Below are positions 32,117 through 41,112 of a DNA stretch of 64,000 nucleotides, piece by piece. Numbering within the stretch: the first letter of the stretch is position 1; the number at the start of each line of letters is the position of its first letter. Source of the DNA: Coprococcus ammoniilyticus (GTDB taxonomy: Bacteria > Bacillota > Clostridia > Lachnospirales > Lachnospiraceae); NCBI RefSeq assembly GCF_025567345.1, contig NZ_JAOQJS010000002.1, positions 62,001-126,000 of the forward strand, written 5' to 3'. Under the pieces are notes generated by a model, which worked only from the letters and a program-made list of their open reading frames with translations, did not search any database and was not told where the DNA came from. The translations under genes and the position numbers were made by a program.

Positions 32117-32983
32117 ATGAATAAAAAGAGATTCAGAGAAAAGACACTTCCGGCAACGATCATGGTAGGGCCGGTGACCTTATGGCTGATCCTGTTGGTA
32201 GCAGTTCCACTCATCTATATACTGGTCATGAGTTTTTGCAGTATTGATCAGTATTACAATGTAACATTTCAGTTCACATTCGATAATTACAAACATCTGG
32301 TGGACAGTTCTTATATTAAGATCTATGTTCAGTCACTTGTGATTGCATTGCTTACAACCGTGATCTGTATCGTGCTTGCATATCCGTTTACCTATATTAT
32401 TGCAAGGACAAAGAGCAGATCAAAGAACCTGTTATATATGCTGGTTATTATTCCATTCTGGACGAATTCACTGATCCGTATCTATGGATGGAAGACATTC
32501 CTTGGTTCGTCCGGTTGGTTGAATACCGTGCTTATGAAGCTGCATCTGATATCAGAGCCATTGAACCTCTTATATAACCAGGGAACTACTGTATTTGGTA
32601 TGGTGTACTGCCTGTTCCCATTTATGGTACTTCCGCTTTATACTGCGATCGGTAAGCTGAATCATACTTTATTGGAGGCTTCCTCTGATCTTGGAGCTAA
32701 GGGCTGGCGGACTTTCTTTGAAGTGATCCTGCCGCTGACAGCCAGCGGAATTTTCTCCGGCTGTATCATGGTATTTATCCCATGTCTTGGATATTTCTTT
32801 GTATCGAATATCTTAGGTGGTGGAAATGCAGATGTTATTGGTAACCTGATCGAGCGTCAGTTCAAGAGTGGAAATAACTGGCCGCTTGGTGCAGCCCTAT
32901 CCATCATATTAATTGTTATCACATTGATCCTCGTCAAACTGTACCAGAAGACAGGCGGCGATATGGATAGTCTGGGGGTGTAA
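32117..32983 (+). CDS. potB: Spermidine/putrescine ABC transporter permease PotB
   Basis: 288 aa, six TM helices. The EAA loop that docks on PotA reads LEASSDLGAKGWRTFFEVILP. AAGGAGG at 32103-32108 places the start at 32117 rather than the in-frame GTG at 32108. It forms the membrane channel with PotC. Confidence 0.93.
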   Translation: MNKKRFREKTLPATIMVGPVTLWLILLVAVPLIYILVMSFCSIDQYYNVTFQFTFDNYKHLVDSSYIKIYVQSLVIALLTTVICIVLAYPFTYIIARTKSRSKNLLYMLVIIPFWTNSLIRIYGWKTFLGSSGWLNTVLMKLHLISEPLNLLYNQGTTVFGMVYCLFPFMVLPLYTAIGKLNHTLLEASSDLGAKGWRTFFEVILPLTASGIFSGCIMVFIPCLGYFFVSNILGGGNADVIGNLIERQFKSGNNWPLGAALSIILIVITLILVKLYQKTGGDMDSLGV

Positions 32984-32986
32984 ACG

Positions 32987-33787
32987 ATGAGCAGAAAAGC
33001 AAAAGTAAGAACAAAGAGTATTCTTTCAAAGATCTTTTGTTCTCTGATTTATATTGTATTGTTTATGCCGATTGCAGTTGTTGTAGTGAATTCCTTTAAT
33101 GCAACGACATCAAAACCATATTTGACCTGGAAGGGGTTTACATTTGACTGGTATGTGAAATTGTTTGAAAATCAGTCGCTTCTTACATCCTTTGGCAATA
33201 CGATGATCATAGCATTGGTCACAACTGTACTTTCAACGATTATAGGTACGCTTGGTGCGATCGGAATGTACAAATATAAATTCAAAGGAAAAGGGATCAT
33301 AGACGGACTTTTGTATATCCCGGTCGTTATTCCTGAGATTGTAATGGGTATATCCTTACTTACTGTATTCGCAAAGGTCTCGGTCCCAAGAGGTATGCTT
33401 ACATTGATCATTGCACATATCACCTTCTGTGTGCCATATGTTATCTTCAATGTCAGGGCAAGATTATCCGGCTATGATATTTCGATCGAAGAAGCAAGTA
33501 TGGATCTGGGAGCTAACCGCATCCGTACATTCTGGGAGATCACACTTCCGGTTTTGAGACCCGGCATTACAGCCGGTGCATTACTGGCATTTACGTTATC
33601 GATTGATGACGTTATCATAAGCTACTTTGTAAATGGTAATACGATGACTTATCCGTTACAGGTTATGGCAAGTATTAAGAGTGGAGTAGCACCTGATGTA
33701 AATGCATTATCAGCACTGATCTTAACAGGCACGATCATTTTTGTTGTCCTGACTCAGGGCAATCTGTTTAAGAAGAAAAAACAGTAG
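32987..33787 (+). CDS. potC: Spermidine/putrescine ABC transporter permease PotC
   Basis: 266 aa, six TM helices. The EAA loop is IEEASMDLGANRIRTFWEITLP, followed by the FTLSIDDVIISYF segment common in PotC. It begins 3 nt after potB behind GGGGGTG. Second half of the heterodimeric channel. Confidence 0.93.
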   Translation: MSRKAKVRTKSILSKIFCSLIYIVLFMPIAVVVVNSFNATTSKPYLTWKGFTFDWYVKLFENQSLLTSFGNTMIIALVTTVLSTIIGTLGAIGMYKYKFKGKGIIDGLLYIPVVIPEIVMGISLLTVFAKVSVPRGMLTLIIAHITFCVPYVIFNVRARLSGYDISIEEASMDLGANRIRTFWEITLPVLRPGITAGALLAFTLSIDDVIISYFVNGNTMTYPLQVMASIKSGVAPDVNALSALILTGTIIFVVLTQGNLFKKKKQ

Positions 33788-33861
33788 CTGTATAGAATGA
33801 AACAGTAAACAATTTATAGAAGTAACTGAACAAGGTTCAAGAGTAGAAGGGAGACATAATT

Positions 33862-34926
33862 ATGAAGAAAAACAGAAAAAGAGCAGTAAGTATTGCATTA
33901 TCACTTGTTCTTGCAATGACAGCAGTAAATATCACAGGCTGTGGTAAGAAAGCAGACAGTACAAAAGGAGAGTTAAACCTGTTCATCTGGACAGAGTATG
34001 TACCGGATGAAGTAATTAAGGATTTTGAAAAAGAATATGGAATTAAAGTAAATGTATCAACATTCTCATCCAATGAGGATATGCTTGCAAAGGTAAAATC
34101 AGAGGATGAAGGAACTTATGATATCGTACAGCCGAGTGACTATATGGTAGAATCCATGATCGCTCAGGGAATGCTTGAGAAGTTGGATCAGGATGCACTT
34201 ACCAATCTGTCCAATATTGGTAGTCAGTATCTGGATCCTACATATGATCCGGGCAATGTCTACTCCGTTCCTTATCAGGGTGGTGTGGCAGCGATCGCAG
34301 TCAACACCGACAAGGTATCAACAGATATTAAGGGATACGCAGATCTCTTTGATCCTTCATTAAAAGGACAGATCGTAGCACTGGATGACTACAGAGCAGT
34401 TATCGGTATGACGGAGAGAAGCATGGGACTCAGCATGAATGAAACAGATACAGCAAAGCTTGCCGAGGTTGAAACGAAGCTTCTGACATTAAAGGATAAT
34501 ATCGCAGTATATGACAGTGACAGTCCAAAGTCATCTCTGATCAGCGGAGATTGTAATGTTGGTTACTGCTGGGCTGCTGAAGTAGCGCTTGCTATGGATG
34601 AGAACCCATCGATCAAGATTGTATTCCCTGAAGAGGGCGCATATAAATTCATTGATAACTGGGCAATCGCAAAGGGTGCCAAGAACTATGATAATGCAAT
34701 GAAATTCATCAACTATATGTGTGATCCGGATGTTGCTACAAAGGTTATGGCGGAATACCCATATCTGAATGCGAATGCAACTGCAGTGGAGGCAAATGAA
34801 GATTACAGGAACAATGAAGCAAAGAATATACCGGCTGAGGTATTTGAAAAAGGTGAATTTGTTGGAAATCTTGATACAGATACATTGACTGTTTACAACG
34901 ATATGTGGAACAAATTAAAGCAGTAA
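33862..34926 (+). CDS. potD: Spermidine/putrescine-binding lipoprotein PotD
   Basis: 354 aa. The lipoprotein signal ends VNITGC (Cys27). The mature protein is a PotD/PotF-type periplasmic-binding fold: LNLFIWTEYVPDEVIKDFE, DIVQPSDYMVESM and SVPYQGGVAAIAVN. The last segment, FINYMCDPDVATKVMAEYP, is typical. It delivers polyamine to PotBC. It comes 74 nt after potC behind AAGGGAG. Confidence 0.94.
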   Translation: MKKNRKRAVSIALSLVLAMTAVNITGCGKKADSTKGELNLFIWTEYVPDEVIKDFEKEYGIKVNVSTFSSNEDMLAKVKSEDEGTYDIVQPSDYMVESMIAQGMLEKLDQDALTNLSNIGSQYLDPTYDPGNVYSVPYQGGVAAIAVNTDKVSTDIKGYADLFDPSLKGQIVALDDYRAVIGMTERSMGLSMNETDTAKLAEVETKLLTLKDNIAVYDSDSPKSSLISGDCNVGYCWAAEVALAMDENPSIKIVFPEEGAYKFIDNWAIAKGAKNYDNAMKFINYMCDPDVATKVMAEYPYLNANATAVEANEDYRNNEAKNIPAEVFEKGEFVGNLDTDTLTVYNDMWNKLKQ

Positions 34927-34977
34927 TACAAAACGGCAAAAGACAGACAAAAAAGTTGATCAGGAGGAGTAAGATAT

Positions 34978-36456
34978 ATGGAACCAAAAAAGATGTATAT
35001 TGATGGTGAGTGGGTAACAGGAAGTATGGAAAAGCCGTTTGACGTTATCAATCCGGCGACCGGAGAAGTGCTCGCGCAGGTCTATGAAAGCAGTGTAGAA
35101 GATGCCAGACGTGCGATCGCTGCGGCAAAGAAATCATTTTACCAGACAAGAGAGTGGCGTGATATGGATTCCCAGACCAGAAGTGATATGATTCTAAAGA
35201 TCGCAGATCTGATCGACAAATATGCCGATGAACTGGCAATGCTGGATACTCTGGATAATGGTAAGCCGCTTCGTGAAGCAGAAGGAGATATCAGTGATGG
35301 TATTCATTGCTTCCGTTATTACGCAGGTCTTTGCAAGACTCCGCATGGTGGTGTATATGAGGTAAATGATGGATTTGGCAAGATGCATTCATATGAGACC
35401 AGAGAGCCGGTCGGTGTCTGTGCGCAGATCACTCCATGGAATTATCCGTTTTTGATGTCTGTCTGGAAGCTGGCTCCTGCACTTGCAGCAGGAAACAGTA
35501 TCGTGTTTAAACCAAGTCCAAAGGCTCCGCTTTCAACAATCCGGTTATTCGAGATCTTTGAAGAAGCAGGACTTCCGAAGGGCTGCGTCAATCTGTTACA
35601 GGGTGATGCTGAGGTCGGAACGGAAATGGGCGAGAATACCGATGTTGATATGATCACATTTACCGGAAGTACCAGAGTCGGTCAAAGTCTGATGAAAGCA
35701 GCAGCTACAAATGTAAAGAAGATCGGACTGGAGCTTGGTGGTAAATCCCCAAATGTCATTTTCGCAGATGCAGATCTGGATGGTGCTGTAGAATGGGCAA
35801 TGATCGGTATTTTCTTCAATCAGGGCGAGGTATGTTCCGCAGGATCAAGAATCATTATAGAAGAAAGTATCCATGATGAGTTTGTTGCCAGATTAAAGAA
35901 AAAGGCGGAAGCCATGACGATCGGCAATCCTGTGAACAATCCGGATATCGGACCTGTCATTACGGAAAAGGATATGGAGAAAGTTCTGTCTTACATAAAG
36001 AGCGGTATTGAGGAAGGCGCAACACTTGTAACAGGTGGTGAGCGTTATACAGAAGGAGAATGTGCAAAGGGCTACTTTGTACGTCCAACGATCTTTGATA
36101 ATTGTACTTCGGATATGAAGATTGTCCGTGAGGAGATCTTTGGTCCGGTTGTCAGCATCCAGACCTTTAAGACAGAGAAAGAAGCGATTGCGATGGCAAA
36201 TGATACCGTATATGGTCTTGCCGGAGCTGTATTTACTTCCGATATAACCAGAGCACATCGTGTGATCAGTGAGCTTCGCGCAGGTATCACATGGATCAAC
36301 TGCTACAACCCAACCTTCAATGAAGCACCTTGGGGCGGCTATAAGATGAGCGGTATCGGCAGAGAGCTTGGCGTTCATGGTATCGAGGAATATCAGGAGG
36401 TTAAGCAGATCAATATCAATCTGAACCCGGGTATTGTAGGCTGGTATGAACACTAG
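34978..36456 (+). CDS. NAD-dependent aldehyde dehydrogenase, probable 4-aminobutanal dehydrogenase
   Basis: 492 aa, ALDH superfamily of the betaine/aminoaldehyde type. Visible: TPWNYPFLMSVWKLAPALAAG (NAD site start), FTGSTRVGQ, general base ELGGKSP, catalytic Cys in NQGEVCSAGSR (about residue 291) and EIFGPVVS. By context it oxidises 4-aminobutanal, made by the downstream PatA, to GABA. Sequence alone cannot separate this from betaine aldehyde. It follows potD in the same operon and ends at a strong terminator. Confidence 0.88.
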   Translation: MEPKKMYIDGEWVTGSMEKPFDVINPATGEVLAQVYESSVEDARRAIAAAKKSFYQTREWRDMDSQTRSDMILKIADLIDKYADELAMLDTLDNGKPLREAEGDISDGIHCFRYYAGLCKTPHGGVYEVNDGFGKMHSYETREPVGVCAQITPWNYPFLMSVWKLAPALAAGNSIVFKPSPKAPLSTIRLFEIFEEAGLPKGCVNLLQGDAEVGTEMGENTDVDMITFTGSTRVGQSLMKAAATNVKKIGLELGGKSPNVIFADADLDGAVEWAMIGIFFNQGEVCSAGSRIIIEESIHDEFVARLKKKAEAMTIGNPVNNPDIGPVITEKDMEKVLSYIKSGIEEGATLVTGGERYTEGECAKGYFVRPTIFDNCTSDMKIVREEIFGPVVSIQTFKTEKEAIAMANDTVYGLAGAVFTSDITRAHRVISELRAGITWINCYNPTFNEAPWGGYKMSGIGRELGVHGIEEYQEVKQININLNPGIVGWYEH

Positions 36457-36465
36457 ATAAAACAG

Positions 36466-36504
36466 ACCGTTCACTTTCTGAAAAATGAAGGTGGGCGGTT
36501 TTTT
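36466..36504 (+). terminator. Terminator of the PII-pot-ALDH operon
   Basis: Thirteen-bp stem ACCGTTCACTTTC/GAAGGTGGGCGGT (G-U pairs) followed by TTTTTT. Confidence 0.9.
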
Positions 36505-36644
36505 AATGCGTTTCAAATACCGAATGATTTGGCGAATAACAGAAATAGGGTAGAAAATGATACTTCGATAGAGGTATGACGATGGAATTACAAGTCAGTT
36601 ATATGAGCTAAATATACTTATATTTAATTATATATAATAGATAA

Positions 36645-36661
36645 ATGGTAGATAAATGGTA
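36645..36661 (+). promoter_or_regulatory. Two ATGGTA boxes upstream of patA
   Basis: ATGGTA at 36645-36650 and 36656-36661, direct repeats with an 11-nt period. The second ends 11 nt before -35, exactly as at the PII promoter. The preceding part of the 334-nt gap (36505-36640) is AT-rich with no gene. Confidence 0.5.
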
Positions 36662-36672
36662 TAAATTAGTAA

Positions 36673-36701
36673 TTGAAAAAGAGCATGAGATACGATAATA
36701 T
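36673..36701 (+). promoter_or_regulatory. Promoter of patA
   Basis: TTGAAA at 36673-36678, a 17-nt spacer and TAATAT at 36696-36701. Confidence 0.65.
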
Positions 36702-36717
36702 ACAGACATAGAAGCAA

Positions 36718-36752
36718 AGGAGCTTGTGAACAGGTCACAGGCTCCTTTTTTT
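36718..36752 (+). terminator. Leader terminator before patA
   Basis: Twelve-bp stem AGGAGCTTGTGA/TCACAGGCTCCT followed by TTTTTTT, starting about 10 nt after the predicted transcription start and preceded by AAGCAA. It is close in sequence and position to the PII leader terminator at 30523. Confidence 0.82.
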
Positions 36753-36790
36753 CAGTTTAAAGATGAATATATTTTAAGGAGGATTTTAAT

Positions 36791-38143
36791 ATGAGTTATG
36801 AACAGGTAAGTAAGGATTTGGAAAAGGTAATTGGTTATATCCATTCAGATGAATTAACAGATGATGAAAAGAAATTAATGACAGAACAGACATTAGATTA
36901 TTTTGATAATTATGTAAGCCCGGGCTGGTTAAAATACAGAAAGTCAGTATCTACCAACTCAGCAGTGCTTGAGTGGAAAGATCATGACGGTGTATGTGAT
37001 GGCTTATATGGTGAAGAATTCATTGACTGTCTTGGTGGTTTCGGCATTTATACATGTGGTCATAGAAATCCGGAGATCCTTGATACCGTAAAGGCACAGC
37101 TTGATCATCAGGCGCTTCATTCACAGGAGCTGTTGGATCCGCTTCGTGGATATCTTGCGAAGGCAGTTGCAGATATCACACCGGGTGATCTTCAGTATTG
37201 TTTCTTTACAAATGGTGGTGCAGAGGCAGTCGAAATGGCATTGAAGCTTGCCAGAATCGCAACAGGCGGAAGATGGTATATCTCAACCGTTGGTGCATTC
37301 CATGGTAAATCAATGGGTGCAATCTCAATGGGTGGTAAGAATACATACAGAGTTCCATATACACCTATGGTACAGCAGGTACAGCATGTAGAATATGGTA
37401 ATGCAGAGGATGCAAGAAAGGCAATCCGTAACCTGATCGCTGTTGGTGAAAAGGTTGCAGCCATGATCGTTGAACCAATTCAGGGCGAGGCTGGTGTTAT
37501 CGTTCCACCGGAAGGATATCTGACAGAGTTAAGACAGATCTGTGATGAGTATGGTGTAGCGTTGATCTTTGATGAGATCCAGACAGGTATGGGTCGTACC
37601 GGTACAATGTGGAGATGCGAAGCAGAAGGCGTAACACCGGATATCATGACATTCGGTAAAGCATTTGGTGGTGGTATTATGCCAATCACAGGTATTATCT
37701 GTAAGCCATCCATGTGGGTACAGCAGTTGATCGACAACCCATGGTTACTTGGTTCTCCTACATTTGGTGGTAACCCTGTATGTTGTTCGGCAGCGATCGC
37801 AACGATCAAATACATGATTGATAATGATATTCCAGGACAGTGTGCAAGCAAAGGTAAGATCTTAAAGGCAGGACTTGAAAGTCTGAAGGCAAAATATCCT
37901 GAGATCATCGATGATGTCAGAGGCGTAGGTCTGATGCTTGCGGTTGAGTTCGTTACATCTGATATCGGTTACAGCATCGCAAAGGGCTTGTTCTCAAGAG
38001 GTGTTATGACAGCCGGAACACTTGTAAACTCCAAGTGTATCCGTTTCGAGCCGACAGCGGTTATTACAGAGGAACAGATCGCAGCCGTTATCGAGCGTAT
38101 GGATGCGGCACTTGCTGATACGAAGAAAGAATATAATCTGTAA
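36791..38143 (+). CDS. patA: Putrescine aminotransferase (class III, PLP)
   Basis: 450 aa. It follows E. coli PatA/YgjG closely by memory: LKYRKSV, EFIDCLGGFGIYTCGHRNP, ALHSQELLDPLR, GAFHGKSMGAIS, DEIQTGMGRTG and FGKAFGGGIMP (PLP lysine about residue 286), then FGGNPVCCSAA. It transfers the amino group of putrescine to 2-oxoglutarate, giving 4-aminobutanal and glutamate. Its own promoter and leader resemble those of the PII-pot operon, so transporter and enzyme are probably co-induced. The ribosome binding site is AAGGAGG. Confidence 0.9.
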   Translation: MSYEQVSKDLEKVIGYIHSDELTDDEKKLMTEQTLDYFDNYVSPGWLKYRKSVSTNSAVLEWKDHDGVCDGLYGEEFIDCLGGFGIYTCGHRNPEILDTVKAQLDHQALHSQELLDPLRGYLAKAVADITPGDLQYCFFTNGGAEAVEMALKLARIATGGRWYISTVGAFHGKSMGAISMGGKNTYRVPYTPMVQQVQHVEYGNAEDARKAIRNLIAVGEKVAAMIVEPIQGEAGVIVPPEGYLTELRQICDEYGVALIFDEIQTGMGRTGTMWRCEAEGVTPDIMTFGKAFGGGIMPITGIICKPSMWVQQLIDNPWLLGSPTFGGNPVCCSAAIATIKYMIDNDIPGQCASKGKILKAGLESLKAKYPEIIDDVRGVGLMLAVEFVTSDIGYSIAKGLFSRGVMTAGTLVNSKCIRFEPTAVITEEQIAAVIERMDAALADTKKEYNL

Positions 38144-38232
38144 ATTCATCGGTATATCGTGATGAAAAATCATCTGACCATAGTATAGGCAATGATTTTT
38201 CGGATGCATAGAATGTGCGAAGTATATATAAG

Positions 38233-38313
38233 ACTACCGTTTATTCGGATACAGATTTGATCGTCAGTTGAAACTGCTATGATCAGACTGCCGGATGGAC
38301 GGTAGTTTTGTTT
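38233..38313 (+). terminator. Terminator after patA
   Basis: Outer arms ACTACCGT/ACGGTAGT enclose an inner TGATCGTCAGT/ACTGCTATGATCA hairpin and are followed by TTTTGTTTT. A second small AGAGTCG/CGGCTCT hairpin with a weak T-run lies at 38358-38378. Confidence 0.75.
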
Positions 38314-38374
38314 TATAGAAATATTTATCCTGTAAAGCAATTTTGTTCTGGGGTAAAAGAGTCGAAGCGGCTCT

Positions 38375-38402
38375 TTGTATTTATACATAAATAGGGTATA
38401 AT
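38375..38402 (+). promoter_or_regulatory. Promoter of the rhomboid gene
   Basis: TATAAT at 38397-38402 is perfect; TTGTAT at 38375-38380 with a 16-nt spacer is a weak -35. Confidence 0.5.
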
Positions 38403-38437
38403 AAAGCTATTCATTCTATATGGGGAGGTATATACAG

Positions 38438-39001
38438 ATGAGAAAATTAAAGATCACATTTAACGCGCCGGTGACGCTGGGCTTTGTATTCATTTGTTTT
38501 GTTGTAACGCTGCTTGGGGTACTGACCGGTGGCGGAAGTATCCGGTTATTATTTATGACATATCATTCATCGCTTACAAATCCACTCACATATCTGCGAT
38601 TCTTTACACATGTATTCGGGCATGCAGGATGGAGTCATTTTATCGGAAATGCCTCCTATCTGTTATTGCTTGGACCGATGTTAGAAGAAAAATATGGTTC
38701 GAAAGAAATGTTGGAAGTGATCGGTGTAACAGCACTTGCGACCGGTATTGTGAATTACATCTTTTTCTGGAATGTAGCACTTTGTGGAGCGAGTGGTGTC
38801 GTATTTGCATTTATCGTGCTGGCGTCCTTTACCGGATTCCGAGCAGGCGAAATTCCGTTATCCTTTATTCTGGTTGCGATCATCTTTATCGGACAGCAGG
38901 TATATGAAGGTATCGTAGTACAGGACAATATCTCGAATATGGCACATATCATTGGCGGTATTGTGGGTGCAGTTGTCGGATATAATCTGAACCGGAAATA
39001 A
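38438..39001 (+). CDS. Rhomboid family intramembrane serine protease
   Basis: 187 aa, six TM helices. Catalytic Ser is in CGASGVVFAF (G-x-S-G) and catalytic His in NMAHIIGGIVGA; the HFIGNASYLLLLGP motif supplies the oxyanion His/Asn. It cleaves TM substrates within the membrane. GGGGAGG places the start at 38438 rather than 38420. It is followed 33 nt later by the glycerate kinase gene. Confidence 0.88.
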   Translation: MRKLKITFNAPVTLGFVFICFVVTLLGVLTGGGSIRLLFMTYHSSLTNPLTYLRFFTHVFGHAGWSHFIGNASYLLLLGPMLEEKYGSKEMLEVIGVTALATGIVNYIFFWNVALCGASGVVFAFIVLASFTGFRAGEIPLSFILVAIIFIGQQVYEGIVVQDNISNMAHIIGGIVGAVVGYNLNRK

Positions 39002-39034
39002 ACGGTGTGATATTTGCAAGGGAGGACTTCTCAA

Positions 39035-40300
39035 ATGAATCGAACATGTGAAATACATGACACCATATTGCAGGATGATCTGAAATTGAGAGAAAGACCG
39101 CTTAAGGTTCTGGCGGCTGTTGATTCTTTTAAGGGCAGTATGACATCTGTTCAGGCAGGCATGGCGGTTAAAAAAGGTCTGGAGAAAAATTATAAGAATT
39201 GTGAGATCAAAGTGGTTCCGGTTGCAGATGGCGGAGAGGGAACCATGGATGCGATCGCCTATGGAAAATCGAACATGAAACGTCATACAGTTAATGTAAC
39301 AGGACCGCTTGGACAGGTCGTAAAGGCTTCTTATATCAGTTATGATGAAGGAGGAGAAAAAGTAGCATTAATTGAGATGGCAGAGGCAGCAGGACTTCCG
39401 CTTGTACCGGAGTCAGCCAGAAATCCGATGCATACAACTACATATGGAGTAGGCGAGATGATAAAGGATGCCATGCTGCATGGATGCCGGAGCTTTATTA
39501 TAGGGATTGGCGGAAGCGCAACAAATGATGCCGGGATTGGAATGCTGCAGGCACTTGGGTGTCATTTCCTTGATGAACATGGGAATGAAGTTTGCTATGG
39601 AGCAGAAGGACTTTCCAAAGTATGCGGGATTCACATAGAAGATATGTTACCGGAGCTTTCAGTATGTTCATTTCAGATTGCCTGTGACGTTACAAATCCG
39701 CTGGTTGGAGAGAATGGATGCAGCCATATCTTTGCACCGCAAAAGGGAGCAGATGCTCAGATGGTAGAGAACATGGAGAAATCCATGGTGCGTTATGCAG
39801 ATCTGGTAGAACAGCAGAACTGGTCAGGCTGTAAGCAGGATAAAGTGCAAATGAATACAGACCCGGAGAAGTGTCAGATGGACAGCATAATAAATCGTAT
39901 GACACCGGGAGCAGGTGCAGCAGGCGGTCTTGGATATGCATTTTTAATGTTCCTGCATGCAAGATTACGACCGGGAATTGATATAGTATTTGATGAGATC
40001 CATTTAAAAGAAAGAATAAAAAATGTCGATCTGGTTATTACCGGAGAGGGCCGGATGGATGCGCAGACGTTAATGGGAAAAACTCCGGCAGGCGTAGCAA
40101 AACTTGCAAAAGCACAGAAGAAAAAAGTGGTTGCATTTGCAGGCTGCTTCGGGAAAGGCATCGAACAATGTATGGAGAGCGGCTTGTTTGATGCATGTTA
40201 TTCCATAACCGACGGACTTTCCGAAGAGGAACGAGGGAGAGCCATGCAGACAGAATGTGCCATGCAGAATATGGAACGAGCTGTGGAGGAGAAACTATAG
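39035..40300 (+). CDS. glxK: Glycerate kinase
   Basis: 421 aa, GarK/GlxK family: VLAAVDSFKGSMTS at the N-terminus, VADGGEGTMDA, IGIGGSATNDAGIGMLQALG, and the C-terminal VVAFAGCFGKG. It phosphorylates glycerate to a phosphoglycerate, feeding glycolysis. GGGAGG sets the start at 39035. An insertion of about 30 polar residues (QNWSGCKQDKVQMN region) is longer than usual. A terminator follows. Confidence 0.92.
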   Translation: MNRTCEIHDTILQDDLKLRERPLKVLAAVDSFKGSMTSVQAGMAVKKGLEKNYKNCEIKVVPVADGGEGTMDAIAYGKSNMKRHTVNVTGPLGQVVKASYISYDEGGEKVALIEMAEAAGLPLVPESARNPMHTTTYGVGEMIKDAMLHGCRSFIIGIGGSATNDAGIGMLQALGCHFLDEHGNEVCYGAEGLSKVCGIHIEDMLPELSVCSFQIACDVTNPLVGENGCSHIFAPQKGADAQMVENMEKSMVRYADLVEQQNWSGCKQDKVQMNTDPEKCQMDSIINRMTPGAGAAGGLGYAFLMFLHARLRPGIDIVFDEIHLKERIKNVDLVITGEGRMDAQTLMGKTPAGVAKLAKAQKKKVVAFAGCFGKGIEQCMESGLFDACYSITDGLSEEERGRAMQTECAMQNMERAVEEKL

Positions 40301-40309
40301 CAAATAAGA

Positions 40310-40347
40310 AAGCCTGAATAGAGCAGTAAACTCTATTTAGGCTTTTT
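40310..40347 (+). terminator. Terminator after glycerate kinase
   Basis: Fourteen-bp stem AAGCCTGAATAGAG/CTCTATTTAGGCTT with loop CAGTAAA, then TTTTTA. Confidence 0.93.
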
Positions 40348-40407
40348 ATGTAAGAACATTTAAAAGTCATATGACACTGTTAAGATAGGCGCAAGGAGGT
40401 AAGAAAT

Positions 40408-41112
40408 ATGACATATCAGATACTGATGATTGAAGATGATGAACAGATCTGCGAAGTAGTGAAAGATTATTTTACCAGAGAAAGCGAAAATGAGATTGTA
40501 GTACGGACGGCACAGAATGGACAGGACGGGCTGGATTTATTTGAGACGGAACGGGTGGATCTTGTATTGTTAGACATCATGCTTCCGGGAATGGATGGAT
40601 TTGCGATCTGTCGGGAGCTGCGTAGGACGAGCATGGTTCCAATCCTGTTTTTAACAGCCAGAATTTCCGAACGGGATATCCTGCTTGGCTATGATCTCGG
40701 CTGTGACGATTATATCATCAAACCATTTTCTCTTGTGACCCTATATGCGAAATGCAAGGCACTGATCAGACGGTCAAAGGATCTCAGCAGAACCGGAGAG
40801 TTGGTCTGTGGCAGGATACATATGAAGCCATCGGAGTATAGGGTTCTTGTGGATTCTCAGGAAATAGAACTTGCGCCAAAAGAGTTTGCATTGTTGCGGA
40901 TGTTGCTTGAGAACAAAAATAAGACTGTGGCAAGAGAACGGCTGCTGATCGGTGTATGGGGTTATGATTATGAAGGCAGTGATCGTTGTGTGGATAATCA
41001 CATTCGAAAGATTCGAAAACATCTTGGAAGTGCAGGAAAGCAGATTAAAACAGTGATAGGAAATGGATATCAGATACGGGGTGACGACGATGAAAAAGAA
41101 CAAAAAGAATGA
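40408..41112 (+). CDS. OmpR-family response regulator
   Basis: 234 aa. Receiver domain with the acidic pair Asp10-Asp11, phosphoacceptor Asp56 (LVLLDIMLPG) and Lys105 (IIKPF). The C-terminal winged helix contains LAPKEFALLRMLLENKNKTVARE and DNHIRKIRKHLG. AAGGAGG precedes the ATG. Its partner kinase starts 23 nt before the stop codon. Target genes unknown; no transporter lies next to it to hint at the signal. Confidence 0.94.
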   Translation: MTYQILMIEDDEQICEVVKDYFTRESENEIVVRTAQNGQDGLDLFETERVDLVLLDIMLPGMDGFAICRELRRTSMVPILFLTARISERDILLGYDLGCDDYIIKPFSLVTLYAKCKALIRRSKDLSRTGELVCGRIHMKPSEYRVLVDSQEIELAPKEFALLRMLLENKNKTVARERLLIGVWGYDYEGSDRCVDNHIRKIRKHLGSAGKQIKTVIGNGYQIRGDDDEKEQKE

